64,000 bases of DNA from Schistocephalus solidus (lineage: Eukaryota; Platyhelminthes; Cestoda; Diphyllobothriidea; Diphyllobothriidae): contig WEDG01005026.1 of NCBI GenBank assembly GCA_017591395.1, positions 142,684 to 206,683 on the forward strand. Direction: 5' to 3'. The position numbers and the translations under genes are program-made. Below are positions 14,001 to 26,200 of this stretch, one piece after another. The notes under the pieces are model-generated. The model was not told the DNA's origin. It made no database searches and was given only the letters and a program-made list of their open reading frames with translations. Position 1 is the stretch's first letter; each line of letters starts with the position of its first letter.

Positions 14001-17000
14001 GATAAGTGGCTAACCATGTCGAGGGTTTCGTTGCGACTGAGCAAAAGAAAACTAGTATCTTTAAAGTAAAAATGGTGCACAACAGCAAATTCTTAAAGGT
14101 GAACGTTTTTGTTTCCAGGTAGACGGGTGAGACAGGGAAGAAACACAGGCGCGTGGGGTTAAATTTGGAGCAAGGGAGTCCGGGTAGAATGAACTTAATT
14201 GCATGTTCAATGAGCCTTGCGTTAAACTAATCAGAATATGATATACAAGAGGTCAGCCATCGACTCCGACGAGTTCCCCCGTGTGCTCCAATGGAGGGTG
14301 ATTCAGGGACGGTAACTTGCGCGTGGATTAGTTGTTAGTGATATAAGACTTTCACTGCAGCTACAACACTCTATATCTTCCCTCACCTGTCTGTCTCCAA
14401 TGACAAGACGGAGTCAAGAAGACCGGAGGCGGGATCAAGTGCAGGTGAGAGTGCCATAAAGGCCATGAGCGGCCGATGCGACGTGAGCTTGCACCTACGC
14501 GTACCATCACGCCCTCTCCCAAGTTAGACATTTTTATGGGAGAGGAACTCGAATAATGCCCGCCGTGCACTGATTTAGTCACCATATTGATCCAGCGCCT
14601 CTACCACATGGCCTATTTTGGAGGGTATTATGTAATGATGAGAGCGAGGGCACAGAGAATATAGTAAGATTTTAGTACAGCCAATGATCTAGCCAACTGA
14701 GCTATGAGGCCCCACCGGGAGCCGTGATTTTAATCACACTTGGGTCAAGTTACTCACCCAGCCTACTGCAACATATGGAATCCACCAATTCTGATACAGT
14801 AAGCTGACTGGCCAAGCAGGATTTCCTAAGCAATCAGTCTAGAATCAACTAGATGACTACCAGGCACAATTAATTAGTAAAGTGGGTCAAACGAATTATT
14901 CAAATCTGCAAAAATCCGCTACTAGATATAGTAAATTTCAGCAAACTCAGATGATAGTAGGCCTTATTCTTACCCCGGCCCCTCGGCCTGCAACTGATCT
15001 CCACGTCACAACACGGCGCGGCCCAAAAGCCCCATGTCGGCTCAATAAGACGAGTCAAGCAGGCGTCATCCGACGGATCAATTGATATCCCAACGATTAT
15101 TGTGACCTGTGCTCTCACCACCTGGTAATTTGGGTTCAACTTGGATTGACTCGTGTGCCGCTGCGGAAAGCTACTGCACAATGTGTGCTACGACCGCGTT
15201 TAACGATTCTTGCTTCTTTGCCTTAAGGACGCAGTCGAATCCCTTGCAGGCTTTAGCAAGACCGGTCTGTTGAAGGATTTACTTCGATAACTTAACCATC
15301 GTCACGCCTATGACGGCTGTCCATGTGGGGCATACGCGTCACCGGTTAGAAAAATAACGTGTTCCTTCACTGTGTAACCAGATGACAAAGCGAAGATCTT
15401 TTAGGTGGGAAGTGGAATGATCTGCCGATCTGAAGTTTGGCTCTGCTGCTGCTGCTGCTGCGTTATTCAGCATTGATATGTTTAGATGCTTACGCAAACT
15501 CTCGTCCAGGTTTTCAGATTTTAGTAGCTCACGAGCACTTCGTTCACCAGCTGACACAGTTTAGGTTGGTTGCTGGCCTTTCAGCGCTCCAGGCCACACC
15601 AGCTTTAATCTAGCAAAGCTAAGCGCCGGCATCTTGTCCATGTCATTTAGACCCACGGTGCACAAAACGTTGTTATGGCAACGGCCAGGCCTGGACACAA
15701 TCTTAATGAGTGATTTAAATGGACTGACACGTTCATCAGATAAGGATGACGTGCTCGCTTCCGTCGAAATCGGGCTTAACAACGTAGCCCAAACATCCTC
15801 ACTGTCAGGACTTAGCACTAAGATCAGGTCGATTATTTAAAGCAGGACTATCGAGGACGATAAAGGCTGATATGCATTTAAGATAAATTTGGTTTAAAAA
15901 TTAAAAGCCATGGAAGATCATAGGACGGATGAAGCATGCACTGACAGCCCATTTGGCCTATTTCCTTTTAATACCCCGCATTCCCAACACCGCTACTATT
16001 GATACTAAGTGCAGGGGTGATATGTGGGTAAAAACAATCACTGAGAGCAGTGTTGCACAAAATTTCGTTGTTGCGCCTTTATTATTAAAGGCGAAGTTTG
16101 GCTTGTCCGGGCTCTTCCAAGCAAAGCATCAGTAAATTTGCCTCCTTTTGTACATGAGAAGAAGCTTTGGGGGTTTACGGTTTACAGTCGGCAAGCTGAA
16201 TGCTTTCCGGGTAAGGAAAACCATGCATGTATTTATGCCATTACTAAGAGATCGTATAGTTTTCATAAAAGTTTGCAGTGGATTTGAATTGCTTATTTTA
16301 CTTTATGAGGGGCATAACTAAACGGACAGATACTCAGCTAGGCGAATGAACATTGAAAGGTCTTAAACAAACTCATACTTAGAAACATTTTGAAGATCGA
16401 AAGATTATACAATTCAAATTAGAAGGGATTGGCTGTCGCAAGCATAAAAAATATGTTTTTGCTTGCTTGCTATAAATCATACGGGAATTTACGGTAGTTA
16501 ATATTGCAATTTTTATTTTTTTTAATTTTTATTTATTTTATACATTTTATTTTATATTACAGTTACGGTTGGAATATTTCATTCTCCTAACCACTACAAC
16601 TTAACCAACTAAACTCAGAACGGACGATCCTTTAGATTCTAGCTGAGCTTTATACCGGCTACAGTCACTAGACAGTAAAGTATATGGTATTGTGGGGACG
16701 CCGAATGAGGTCTTCGTAAATGGTTGATAAAACTCGCCGCTTCAAAGCCATTGCGTCTCTGTGTGGATTTACTTGAATCTGTTTGATTTTTATTTATGCT
16801 ATCACCCTGCTGAAATAATGCTTTGCAGTGCATTACATAGGTGAGATTTTAGAGTTTTTCACCCATTTCCAGAGAACAGTTTACTTATGTTTCCCAGGCG
16901 TAATTGTACTCCGCTTCTGTCCCACCATTTGGCCGGGGAACTGACACTGAATGTTAGATACTTCCGCCTGCTTACTCGTTAGGCAGGCCGTGAAAGAAAA

Positions 17001-20000
17001 ACTTTCACCTTCGGCGAAGTCAGCAAAGTTATTTAAAAAAGCTTATCTATGAAATAAAGCTGTTTAGATTACAGCTGGGCGGGGTTAGCGACTTTGGTCA
17101 AGAAAAAATGCACTTCAGCCAATCAAGTTCGATTTGTCTGATGCCTTTACCCGCACCAGAACGTTAGACGATTAAATCGCCTGGTACAATTGCAGAAGCT
17201 GATACCTGCAGGTTACCGAACACTTTAAAAATGCATTCAAGGTCACAAGAGCACATGACCTTTCCCAGTGTGAACCTCAATTTTGCAATAAAGCCAAAAG
17301 TGGAAGAAATGCATTTCTCGAAGTAAACGCTGCTAGCATATCATCGAATTTAGACAGTAACTCAGCGGAGCACTACGCGGATTGGCGTGAAGGCACAACC
17401 AATAAGAGAAGACGCTCGAGTTTACAGCCGCCAGTACGGCTGAATTTCAACTTCTCCTGGATTTTTGTACCCTGAAACTGCGCCAAAAACGCATTTTGCA
17501 TGACCTAGTTAGAAACTATCCGTCTATGAAGAGGCCGTCCTGACCTTATTTTACGGCCAAGCGTTCGATTTTTGTATTTCAGAATCTTTTGGTCAAACCA
17601 GACTTAGCTGTGGGGTGGGGGTGGGTGGTGAAAGAGAGAGAGAGAGAGAGAAGAGCTAAACATAAAGGGTAATAACAACCTACCAACAATGTGTTAATAA
17701 CCTTTACGCACGCGTCGGCACCCAACGTGGCAACAGAAATGTCTGATCGGCCTGCACTGGTTGGGGCCGACTACACATCACTTCCTGGCGAGAAAGTATG
17801 CCGACTGGGGATTCGGCGCGTGAGAGAGAAAGGTCGTAGTAAGCAGCATGGGCCACAATAAACCTGCGTAATTGACCGGATAAATGGTCCCAGTTTAGGC
17901 TTGCCCGACCGTCTGGCGGTACGCTAACGAACGTTCATAGAAATGCACACAATTTATGAGCACGGCCACACCAATCTTCTGGTGGTACAGACTGAACAGG
18001 GCCCAGCAGCGTGGGTAGCATGCTGTGTTAAGCTATCAGATGGATAGGACTTCGAGTTTCTGGAAGTCCCAAGGCCAAAAAGTTGGGGGGACTCATTTAA
18101 AGTCCTTGTTGTGGGCGTTCGAATTTTTCTATGGCGAAAGATTTGCAGGAATGGAAAACGTAGCCATGCATTGATCATACTGTGGATTTGAAATAGTAAC
18201 TCCTTCGAGTCGGGATATTTTTAGACGAGTTGATTATGTGACATTTGATCTGCTTCTTATGGTAGTCTGCTGCCAGCTGGTTTGTGCACTAACCATGCAG
18301 TTCAGTAGTAGCGATGCGGGCATTCATAAAATGTATCGCTAGAGGGCATTCCTCACAGTTAACCGAGCGTTTTTTATATCTTAGATGTAAATTAGGGCAA
18401 GTAGATTTATAAAAAGAGCTTCTATTATTTAAGTTTTTAAGGCCACGTTTATAGTTAACAAATACCAGGAGATAGAAGGTACAATTTCCAATAAAAGGAA
18501 CATGCATAAAGAGCTTTTGTTAATTCCTGCACAGACATGAAAATCAGGGACAGAATACATTACAAGTAAGTGGTTAATTTTCTAGGTTAGATTTTCACAG
18601 GCTAGACGTGAAAGGGGAAAGCAGTGTGCACGGCGCAGTCCGCAGCTTGAATTTATGACCACTGAATATCAGTATAAGATCCTCATTTATGCGATGATTT
18701 CTTTTGAAAATACCAGTTAGAATTTTAATAAAGACACTAAATGTTCCAAAGTCTTGTAGGCCCTGGGGCGACCCCATCCCTCCCCCATCGCTACGACAAA
18801 ACGACAATAAGGACGGTGAGGAGCATACCAGTAGCAAGTAATGTAAGTCTGTAGGTGGGTTTTATTCGCAATCAATGCAAACGACCATGATCTATTTGCG
18901 AGAGTCGCATTCCTCCACGTCTACCTGCTGCCGCAAGGTGAACTCTTGCCACTTTTTGAATTCTGTTCTCTATCGACCTGAACAATTAGAGCCAAACATA
19001 GTATATGCTCGTCGTCCACCAAAATGTGGCATTTACAATAAAACTCGGCCAGCCGTGTCCTCGTGACTTAGTCCTGCTACCGGAGTCAGGAGGGTGCGAC
19101 AGGTCTCCTGCCAGTTTTCTATCACTGTAGAATAATTTGCACGTAAGTTGCCGTTGTGCACCCACCTTCTTATGCTGCCCAAGGCAGACGTCGTCAAAAT
19201 AGTCGAACGAGCAGCTAAAGTGGTAATGATAGCAATAGTAGGGATCGTAGTGGTAGTACCAGCAGCAGGGGGTTCAAAGTGGTGCTTGCAGTAGTGGCAT
19301 TAAGTCCACTGGAGGCGATCATTCTACCGAAGCCTCAGCATTTCGGGCAGCATTGCATTCCCGCAATCTTTGTTCCCAGGTTTTCGAAACTGATGGGCAA
19401 GAATAAACGCCCTGCTTGATCATTAACAAATACAGTGAGTTTAGTTAGCTAGTCAGCGCATGCTAAGGGTTATCAGCAATCTACGGTGTGCAAAATAAGA
19501 GACCGTCGACGGCGAACCATAAATGCACGGAACCACACCTACCTCGACAGATCTCCAGTTTATACCTCCACTACGGTTCGCTGATTACCATGGTTTAGTT
19601 AGGACCTCCGGCAAAGTCTGATATTTAACGAAGTTTAACAATTAGTTACGAAAATCGACCTTGATGTAAACAGGCTTCAAAAATCAAAATGCAACTCAAC
19701 GAACCCCCAATGAAGTGGGCATAGGCACAGGCTCTACGAATCCGCAAACTGTAGAGGACTTCCAGCGAGACGCCGGCACAGAGGATGAAAAAGGTGAGAA
19801 AGAGTAGGACGGCGCAGGCCAACACCAGAATAATCACTCCAGCCTGCCAAGTCTTGTGAGGCATGGCACCCAGTGACGGATAATATCCACAGCCAGCCCT
19901 CCAGGTGATTGCGCCTTCCACCTTATAGTTCTCTCTTCTTTCGTCTCCAGCCTGTCCGTAGAAGTTGTTCGTGTAGACAGGATAGCCACAGCGTCTGAAG

Positions 20001-20281
20001 AGACCCAAATGGGAAATGCAGGCGTGTTGACGCAGCCACAGACTGCCATCGCGACTCACATACTCGTGTGTTCTCTCGCTTCCGTATGCAAGGCTCCCCA
20101 ACCTGAGCCTATCTGCACCGGTGGATGCAAGCTCTTCTGGGTCCAATCGAACCTGGCCGCTGAGCCAAAAGGGGAGGAAACAGCCGCTGGAACAGATGGC
20201 AGCCGAAGTTGCCGTCAAAAGGACCCACAGCGCCCAGAGAACCCGACTTCGGAGCGCGTTTACAACCAGGGTGGCCTGCAT
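4406..20281 (-). CDS. LHFPL-type tetraspan membrane protein gene (two exons)
   Basis: Gene model joining the exons at 20281-19660 and 5085-4406. Exon 1 ends after the first base of a codon (CAAG|GTCGAT). Exon 2 begins with the last two bases of a codon after a good acceptor (TTAACACAG), so the frame continues through a junction glycine. The product would be 433 residues. Four membrane segments lie near residues 13-37, 147-171, 183-204 and 214-239. The large extracellular loop carries the family-like GLFRRC motif (93-98) and a later Cys/Tyr cluster (131-134). LHFPL proteins are plasma-membrane tetraspans, and some are known as auxiliary partners of channels or synaptic receptors. The role in this organism is not known. 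The cytoplasmic tail of about 190 residues is much longer than in usual family members of about 200-250 residues. The intron is 14.6 kb. Confidence 0.8.
8695..9357. repeat. 331-bp direct tandem duplication (two copies)
   Basis: The copies begin at about 8698 and 9029 (GATTAAAAATGCC). Both run through the same sequence to CCATTTCGGAACC. I see only a handful of substitutions and one A insertion between them, so the duplication is recent. Neither copy has a recognisable coding or transposon motif. Confidence 0.9.
11548..11625 (+). mobile_element. tRNA-derived short element remnant
   Basis: The sequence CCCATAGCTCAATGGTTAGAGC gives a perfect 4-bp D stem (GCTC/GAGC) and a good polymerase III A box. 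A weak T-arm or B box (TTTGAGTCTC) follows about 40 bases later. The anticodon and acceptor stems do not pair properly, so this is a tRNA-like SINE head or tRNA relic and not a working tRNA gene. Confidence 0.45.
14262..14621 (-). repeat. degenerate copy of the hairpin-tailed short interspersed repeat
   Basis: It shares order and wording with the copies at 37-41 kb: the TCCGACGAG...GTGTGCTCCA block, GGGACGGTAACTTGCG, GAGTCAAGAAGACCGG, and the distal block ending near CTACCACATGGCC. Many substitutions show that it is an old insertion. Strand is given by the inferred transcription direction of the family (see the findings). Confidence 0.7.
14660..14722 (-). mobile_element. tRNA-like short element remnant
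   Basis: Read on the minus strand, GGGGCCTCATAGCTCAGTTGG resembles the 5' half of a tRNA, with an acceptor-strand-like start and an A box. The D stem is imperfect (GCTC/GATC) and no T arm can be found, so it is probably the head of an old tRNA-derived SINE. Confidence 0.35.
15339..15833 (-). other. unrecognised interrupted coding-like stretch
   Basis: Two adjacent minus-strand frames have amino-acid composition that looks like protein: acidic and serine-rich first, then a run of six alanines encoded by a (GCA)n tract at about 15,442-15,461. They are separated by a stop and a frame change. I do not recognise the product. It could be a decayed transposon ORF or a lost exon, and a plus-strand frame (15,634-15,840) overlaps it. 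Confidence 0.2.
16500..16560. repeat. A/T low-complexity tract
   Basis: A stretch made almost wholly of T and A, with runs of up to eight T. No gene signal. Confidence 0.8.
17632..17652. repeat. GA dinucleotide microsatellite
   Basis: About ten uninterrupted GA units, within the LHFPL-like intron. Confidence 0.9.
19660..20281 (-). CDS. LHFPL-like exon 1 (start codon and membrane segments 1-3)
   Basis: Encodes residues 1-207 plus one base. The ATG at 20281 is chosen because an in-frame TAA lies nine codons upstream and because membrane segment 1 follows the N-terminus at once, as in the family. Segment 1 ends in a CFLPFWL stretch, typical of the family's first helix and outer-leaflet edge. 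The loop from about 41 to 146 carries GLFRRCGYPV at 93-102 and a CGYY at 131-134. Segments 2 and 3 follow. The open frame runs four residues into the intron before a stop, so the donor at 19659-19658 (GT) is the natural end. Orientation, hydropathy and motifs all agree, and the antisense frames are shadows. Confidence 0.85.
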
Positions 20282-20560
20282 GGAACCGAGCTCTGGTGCT
20301 GCGCTTTATGAAGACGATGACATCATCAAGATGACTGTCCCTGTCTGAGCCGCACCGGTCATTCCGCATGCGACGGCGTGAACGGCAACCTTTGACCGGA
20401 GTATGAGTGAGCGCGCACGCGCGCCGGATCGACTAGGCCACTGCGCACCAACCTCGGCCAATACCAGGCTGAGACAGGAACATATGCACTTACGGCACGT
20501 GGTAGTTACATCAGCACGTCTTTGATTGGTCAAAGCCATCACAACGTCAGAAGTGGTGGC
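20282..20560 (-). promoter_or_regulatory. probable promoter and 5' UTR of the LHFPL-like gene
   Basis: This is the DNA immediately upstream of the ATG at 20281. It contains a CpG-rich stretch at about 20,405-20,460 and a CCAAT box on the minus strand (ATTGG at 20,525-20,529 on the plus strand). There is no obvious TATA box. Distance and orientation suit a TATA-less promoter. The transcription start is not visible. Confidence 0.35.
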
Positions 20561-21883
20561 AACCCCTTGAAATGAACCCCTGCGATTGTGGTTTGGCCTT
20601 TATTGCCAGCGCGTGCATGCCAAGATTCTGCACCAGTTTGATCTAAAAAAACTTCTCCGGAGAGCCAGTATAAAGGAAATACCAAGAATGTTCCAAAATT
20701 GGATTGTGTTCTGTTCTTCGGAACTGGCTTCCAAGGGCGTGAACCCGAACTGGGCTCTGGCGTCTGCGGACACGGTGAATAAAGTGGCAGTGGAGGGGCG
20801 CATGAAACACACCAAAACCGCTTACGCAAGATGCGATACGCGCAGATTGAGAAACTGTCCACTAGGATGTAGCTCATTAAATGTCAAAATTTAAATTTTA
20901 GTTGGTAGTTTGGCGCAGACTTGAGCTTGTTTATTTTGTTTGTTGGATTGATTTCAGGGGCAGGAAGCTTTTTTTTATTAAATAAGAGTTCGTTTCAATT
21001 CTGTTCAATGAAGTCAAAACAGGCCAGACGTTTCTTGATATTCAATTAATTTCCTATGCTACTGAAAGCTACGGATGAAAAGCTCTAGTTTGTGCGCATT
21101 GTACTTTTAAAAAAAATTAATATAACCATTTTATGTGCACCATTCCTTAAGCACCTTTTTATTTAACTTTATATGCGTGATATATAGTAAATACATTAAG
21201 TGCAGTTCGAGTTTTTAGTAAAAATTAACCTTTTTTATTTTATTAAATATTAATTTATTAACTAACATATGCCTTATTTTTAAGAAAGCTTGTTTCTTTA
21301 GTGTTTTAAGACCGCTAAGCGACAAATTTCCCGAAACTGTAACGAATCGACAATGTTTATGTTTATTAATGAATTATTTATTAAATAAATAAGTAGTGAT
21401 TACTTTATTAAATTATTAAAGTAAGGAATTATTTAATTATTTAATATGTAACCAAGGGTTATCGAATGCCATCAACAAACTCTACCCGATAAACCTGAGC
21501 AATAGTCTTCCTTACTGAGCGTAATAATTGGGACAATATCGCGTACTCCATAACTACCTTAACCCCTCCCCTTTTTAAAAAGGAAATAGAAATCAGAAAC
21601 TACTGTACTTGAAAAGACACTGCTGCCCTATAACGACCCCAACCCATTTTTACCACAGACCAAAAATATCCACAAACACTAGCATTCCTACCGAATACGC
21701 TTTCGGTAGCAATGCTATAACTTAATGAAAAATTTCGGCAGTGTTTCCGATCCCCACCGTGAGTCCTTCCACTTATCGGATTCGTATTTCGAATTGATTT
21801 TATGGCTCCCCAGCAGGGCACTTGCATAGGAATGTCCCATAGGTTTGAAATTTAAGGAAGGGGTAAATATCTCCCTGCCATAG

Positions 21884-21960
21884 CCCTACCGCTAACTATA
21901 ACCCAAAAAATAACCGTAAACCCTATCATAACCCAACCCTAGCCAAAACTCTAACCCCGA
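21884..21960. repeat. degenerate CCCTAA-like tract
   Basis: Many words of the type CTAAC, AACCC and AACCCT occur at irregular spacing. They recall the TTAGGG telomere repeat of flatworms, but no perfect array is present. Confidence 0.45.
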
Positions 21961-22959
21961 TTTTCCTGAAATGTAGCGCAAAGCCATCTGTATTGTGCAC
22001 GTTTCCTGCTCCCATCTACTGCCAGGGAGTACATTTGAGCTACCCTTACTCTCATCAGGAAAAGTATGGTTGACGGTGGGATTTTGAACACTCGCACTTC
22101 ACTGAACCACGTTTGATGGCTGAAGAGGCTGGATCTCACTGACGCCACTCGTACGCTCCGCTTGCGTGAGGTTTCCTGACTAACCTCCAAACAAGTTAAG
22201 TTGTCTGACACAACACCTTTAATATTGGCTTTTAGGTTTGCCTCCCCAGCAGCGGGCAGTCAAACTCTCACTAAGGTGCATCTGTCTAATAAATTCAGTA
22301 TGGATTATATTGCATGAGATTCCGTGATCTGTGATTTTGGAAAGAACGCGAACATTTAGGGCGCTACACTCCGAAAATTATACAGACCGTACAACACGAT
22401 AATTCTGTGCATGTTGGTTCTTAGCACCGAGCTGCTCGATTCCTTGTACTCCTAAATATGCAGTTCACGATTTACAGTTCAGCTAACGAATAAGCGACTT
22501 AATATTTGTCTGTTGTAATTACAGAATTTAGGTCGCAACAACAAACTACTGAAAATCAGCTGCATCAAAATCATTTTTTTATTATGTTATAGTGTTTTGG
22601 AACCTATCATCTAAGTGTGTCTGCATATTAACTCGTTCTATAACCTTCAGTAGCTTTCTGTATGGTAGGTTTTTATGTGAAGGTTAACCAAGCAGTGCAT
22701 TCATCGGGTATTAAAATACATTTGATTTTTATAAATTTTGAACAATTAGCAACCCTCAACTCAGGACAGTTAAAACCAGCACGCAACTGCCTTTTTGAAA
22801 TATTTGAGTACTTTGTTTGCTACTGACGTATGTATAATGCAAGTCCATCGAAGAACTTTGGAGATCCCTCCATGTTCAGAAAACTACCTAATTTTACCAA
22901 GGATTAAAACCCGTACAATGAAAGAATATTTCAAGAATGGGATGCCTTGGGATGGCCGT

Positions 22960-23279
22960 CTAAACAGGACACGGGTAAAGGAACCTTCCACAATACATAT
23001 GCTTTGAGCTAAATTTAACATAAATTATGTTTAGGACTAATGTGAGGGTTAGGGGTAAGTTTAGGGCTAGATTTAAGTTGGAGATTAGGGTCATGATTAG
23101 GCTAAGGGTTAAGGTTCTTATCGTGTTAAATGTAGGCTTTATGTTTAAAGTAGGTCTACGGTTAATATTAAGGTGACAGTTTGGTTTTTCGTGTTAACGT
23201 TAAGATACGGGAATAAAATTTCCTGAAATTTAAAATTTTTAAGCGGGTTGAGAGGTTGCCATTCCCGTGTTCTGTTTAG
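22960..23279. mobile_element. small element with inverted-repeat ends
   Basis: The left arm CTAAACAGGACACGGG (22,960-22,975) and the right arm CCCGTGTTCTGTTTAG (23,264-23,279) are inverted repeats with one mismatch. They bound about 320 bp without coding capacity. The interior (about 23,030-23,120) is full of TTAGGG-like words. No target-site duplication is obvious. It may be a MITE-like element or a chance hairpin. Confidence 0.4.
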
Positions 23280-26200
23280 GCTTTTTCGCAAAACAGTAGA
23301 CTCGCGAACGGATTGGTTAGGGTCAGCAAATATGATCGTTTGTACCTAAAGGTTCATGCTCAGTCATATGCTAAGAGCCCGGCAGCCTTCAACAATAAAT
23401 GCGCTAGTTTCCGATTGCCAAAATTAAACGGGGCTTGGCAATTTTTAACCACGTGCTCTCAGAGAGATTGTAACACATTCTGGGTTGCTCTTTCGGACTT
23501 AACCTTCTGCCCCTGACTACCGAGGTAACATTCTATTTCGAAGCAATTTCTCGTCAACTGTAGACGACTAATAAAACTTGGGCGAGGCTGAAAAGACTCC
23601 ACGAGAAACTATACTGGTCCGGTGCAGTTTTTTGGTTGAATGCCTCTTCAGTGTATACTGGAGCTGAAAAATAAGCGTCCAAACGTCCTCTTCCTGACCT
23701 GTCTGCCTTGGTGCGATTGACGGTAGGGCCCCAAAATGAACAGCGCTGGCATTTCAGACCTAAAATGAGGCCAAGACGATGTGAGTCACGACTTGCCTAG
23801 GAAAGTTGGGTGGAATAGAATCGACCCCATGCTACGGCGAGCAAATGTGAAGGACGGCCCTTATGTGCTTGCATTCGCGTCTCCAGTCGTCAGGTGAAGT
23901 GTGGTTATAGTGCGCAGAGCCTGCAGTCGATCTTGCAAGCTGACGACAAGCGAGTGTTTTGTCTGGAAGAAAGGTTGCCGTGACTGCAGCCTACAACGGC
24001 CTAGGCGTTTGCAGCATCAGATTAGGTTATCGAGAGGACCAGCAGGTGCGTGGCGCACTAGAGGGGGGGGGGATTACGCGGTTTGGTCTCACGTACGTGC
24101 ATCCGGGCTTCGTTCTCTCAGTGAATGTGTGAACGGAAGAAAAGCGTAGGGCCGACGCTGGGTAATTCACACGCAATCCCAAGAGGCAGAGTGGTTTACT
24201 TTGATCGCGAGGACTAAATTGTCGCTCGAGGCCATGTTCTCGGGAAATAGTTGAAAACATCCTCTTTGGCTGTAGACAGACGTATATTAACCAAAACAGA
24301 CGAAATCGGTTTTATGGAAACGACATACGGCTGAAACAAACGCTTTCACTCCGTCTAATGCACGAGAGTTGTATTATCTTTCAGGTTATAGGTCCTAGCC
24401 GTTCAAGACTACTTCCGCCAACTCATGTTTTAAAAAGTTAAACATTGTTAATGTTAGTTCATTACTTTATTTAATTTTGCAGGAAGGAAGTCGAGCACCC
24501 TGTTTCAGCACGAGTACCATGCTGAGGAAAAAAGCCGTCAGCATCAGAGAGTAGGCCTCAAAACGACGCGGCCGCCAGTCCATTGGTAATGCCCTAGTCC
24601 ATTGATGCATAAGCACACAAATGCGAGCTGCCGTAGACAGTGGCTTGAGTAACTCCGACAAATTCAATCGGAACTACCTTCATTTTCCCTGTCAGTATAA
24701 ATCATTAACTTATTTCGCGTGGAAAACTTTTTGCTCGTTATGCCAAGCCGGTAGGTTCAATAAACAATGTCTGGTGCACATGCGCTGATTAGTTTCGATT
24801 TCGTTCAAATTTTACTAACACTTTTCGAATGAACATTTCAAAATTTCAGATAATGTAAGCGGGGTTTTGGAAGAAAAGTGGCTTGCTTGCCTCAAAACTC
24901 AGAGCCCCGGCTCGAAGAACACACTCGATGGAATGGAGAATTTCACTGTAGGCTGTGAGTCGCATAAGGTTGCACGCATTAATATGATTGGTGTCCCAGG
25001 GAAAAGGAACGAGGATAATTTTCCCACCATATGTCGGCCGTGGTACCTCGCAATGATTTCCGGCTGAGGACATCCTAGCCTGAGCCGTTGAGCAAAGTGA
25101 ATGCTAGTCGCTGGACACATTATCGACTTGTACTAATGCTGATTTGAAGTTGCCCATAAGAAATTTCAGAAACTCCAATTAAGGCCTGACAAAACTCTAG
25201 ATAAATAAACATCAAACATCAAGGTGGGACCTAGATCAGAACAACTTTCTGGTGCATATAAAAGCGTGCGATTTTCATAGGATATTTTTTATCAATAAAA
25301 AGTTGCAATAGTAAACTTTAAAAAATGTTAGGGTGAAAGCCGCACCGTTAGAAGGTCGAGCCGGAAGCTGCTAGGTATGCAAACATGCTAATTGCAGATT
25401 ACCAGGCATATAATAAAGTTAACAATGTAGACAATCATGGGCCGTGATGAGAAGTGGCTCATAGAAGATAGTCAACAATGATCTGATCAAATGTAGATAC
25501 AGGCAAAGGTTGAGCGTCGAGCCGCAGAGAGGAGAATGTTATTCTCCTCACGTATTGCAACCGCTCATGAAAGACAGCAACAGATGAATATGTGGAAAGG
25601 TTCAGTAATCGTTATCATATTAATTTTCTGTTATAGCACAATGCATCAAATGCTTGGATGTCTGGCAACCCCGATTTCATGAAAATCCTATCTGTTTTCG
25701 TTCATTATGTTAGATTAAAATGCAGCGTTCTTTAGTAAAAGGCTTTCTGAGCTTTCTACTTAACAAACCAAAAAAAGAGATGAAATGTACGCTAAACTGC
25801 TCACTCAAATTTGGATTACACACTGCATGAGTTAGGTCACCTACTGTAGCTGCAGACATCGATCGACAATAGCTTGCTGTATTTACAGTACCAGTGGTTG
25901 TGAATGATTCGATGAATTCCTCTATACTCTGTCTCGCCGGTACGGTCGGTGGAAGTAGCGATTACCCACGTGCGCCTTGCGCAACGATGTACACAGCCGT
26001 AGTAAAGTGTTAGCGCTGTCCAGAGAGGACGAAACTTCCCCGCGCTTTTTGATGAACCGCGGGACGGTGAACCATGCTTTAAGCAGCTGGAGACTTACGC
26101 GAAGCCATCTTTCGTGAGGTGGTCAACCTCGTTGTGCCTCTCCGTGTGCCAGCCCGATTTGAGATTTAGCGTTTTGAAATTGATCCACCGTTTTTCTGTT

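Larger units (their letters stand above)
5086..19659 (-). other. 14.6-kb intron of the LHFPL-like gene
   Basis: No coding exon is needed between the two LHFPL-like exons, since the phases match and the four helices are complete. The intron contains a 331-bp tandem duplication (8695-9357), tRNA-like short-element remnants near 11.55 and 14.70 kb, a degenerate copy of the hairpin-tailed repeat (14,262-14,621), a (CTG)n run near 15,442-15,461 and a GA microsatellite at 17.63 kb. Frames at 9439-9774 (+), 13,734-14,069 (+) and 15,339-15,833 (-) have no recognisable product. Confidence 0.6.

Noticed and set aside
20009..20348. Plus-strand and other minus-strand frames over LHFPL-like exon 1
   Set aside because: Antisense or out-of-frame shadows of a clear membrane-protein exon.
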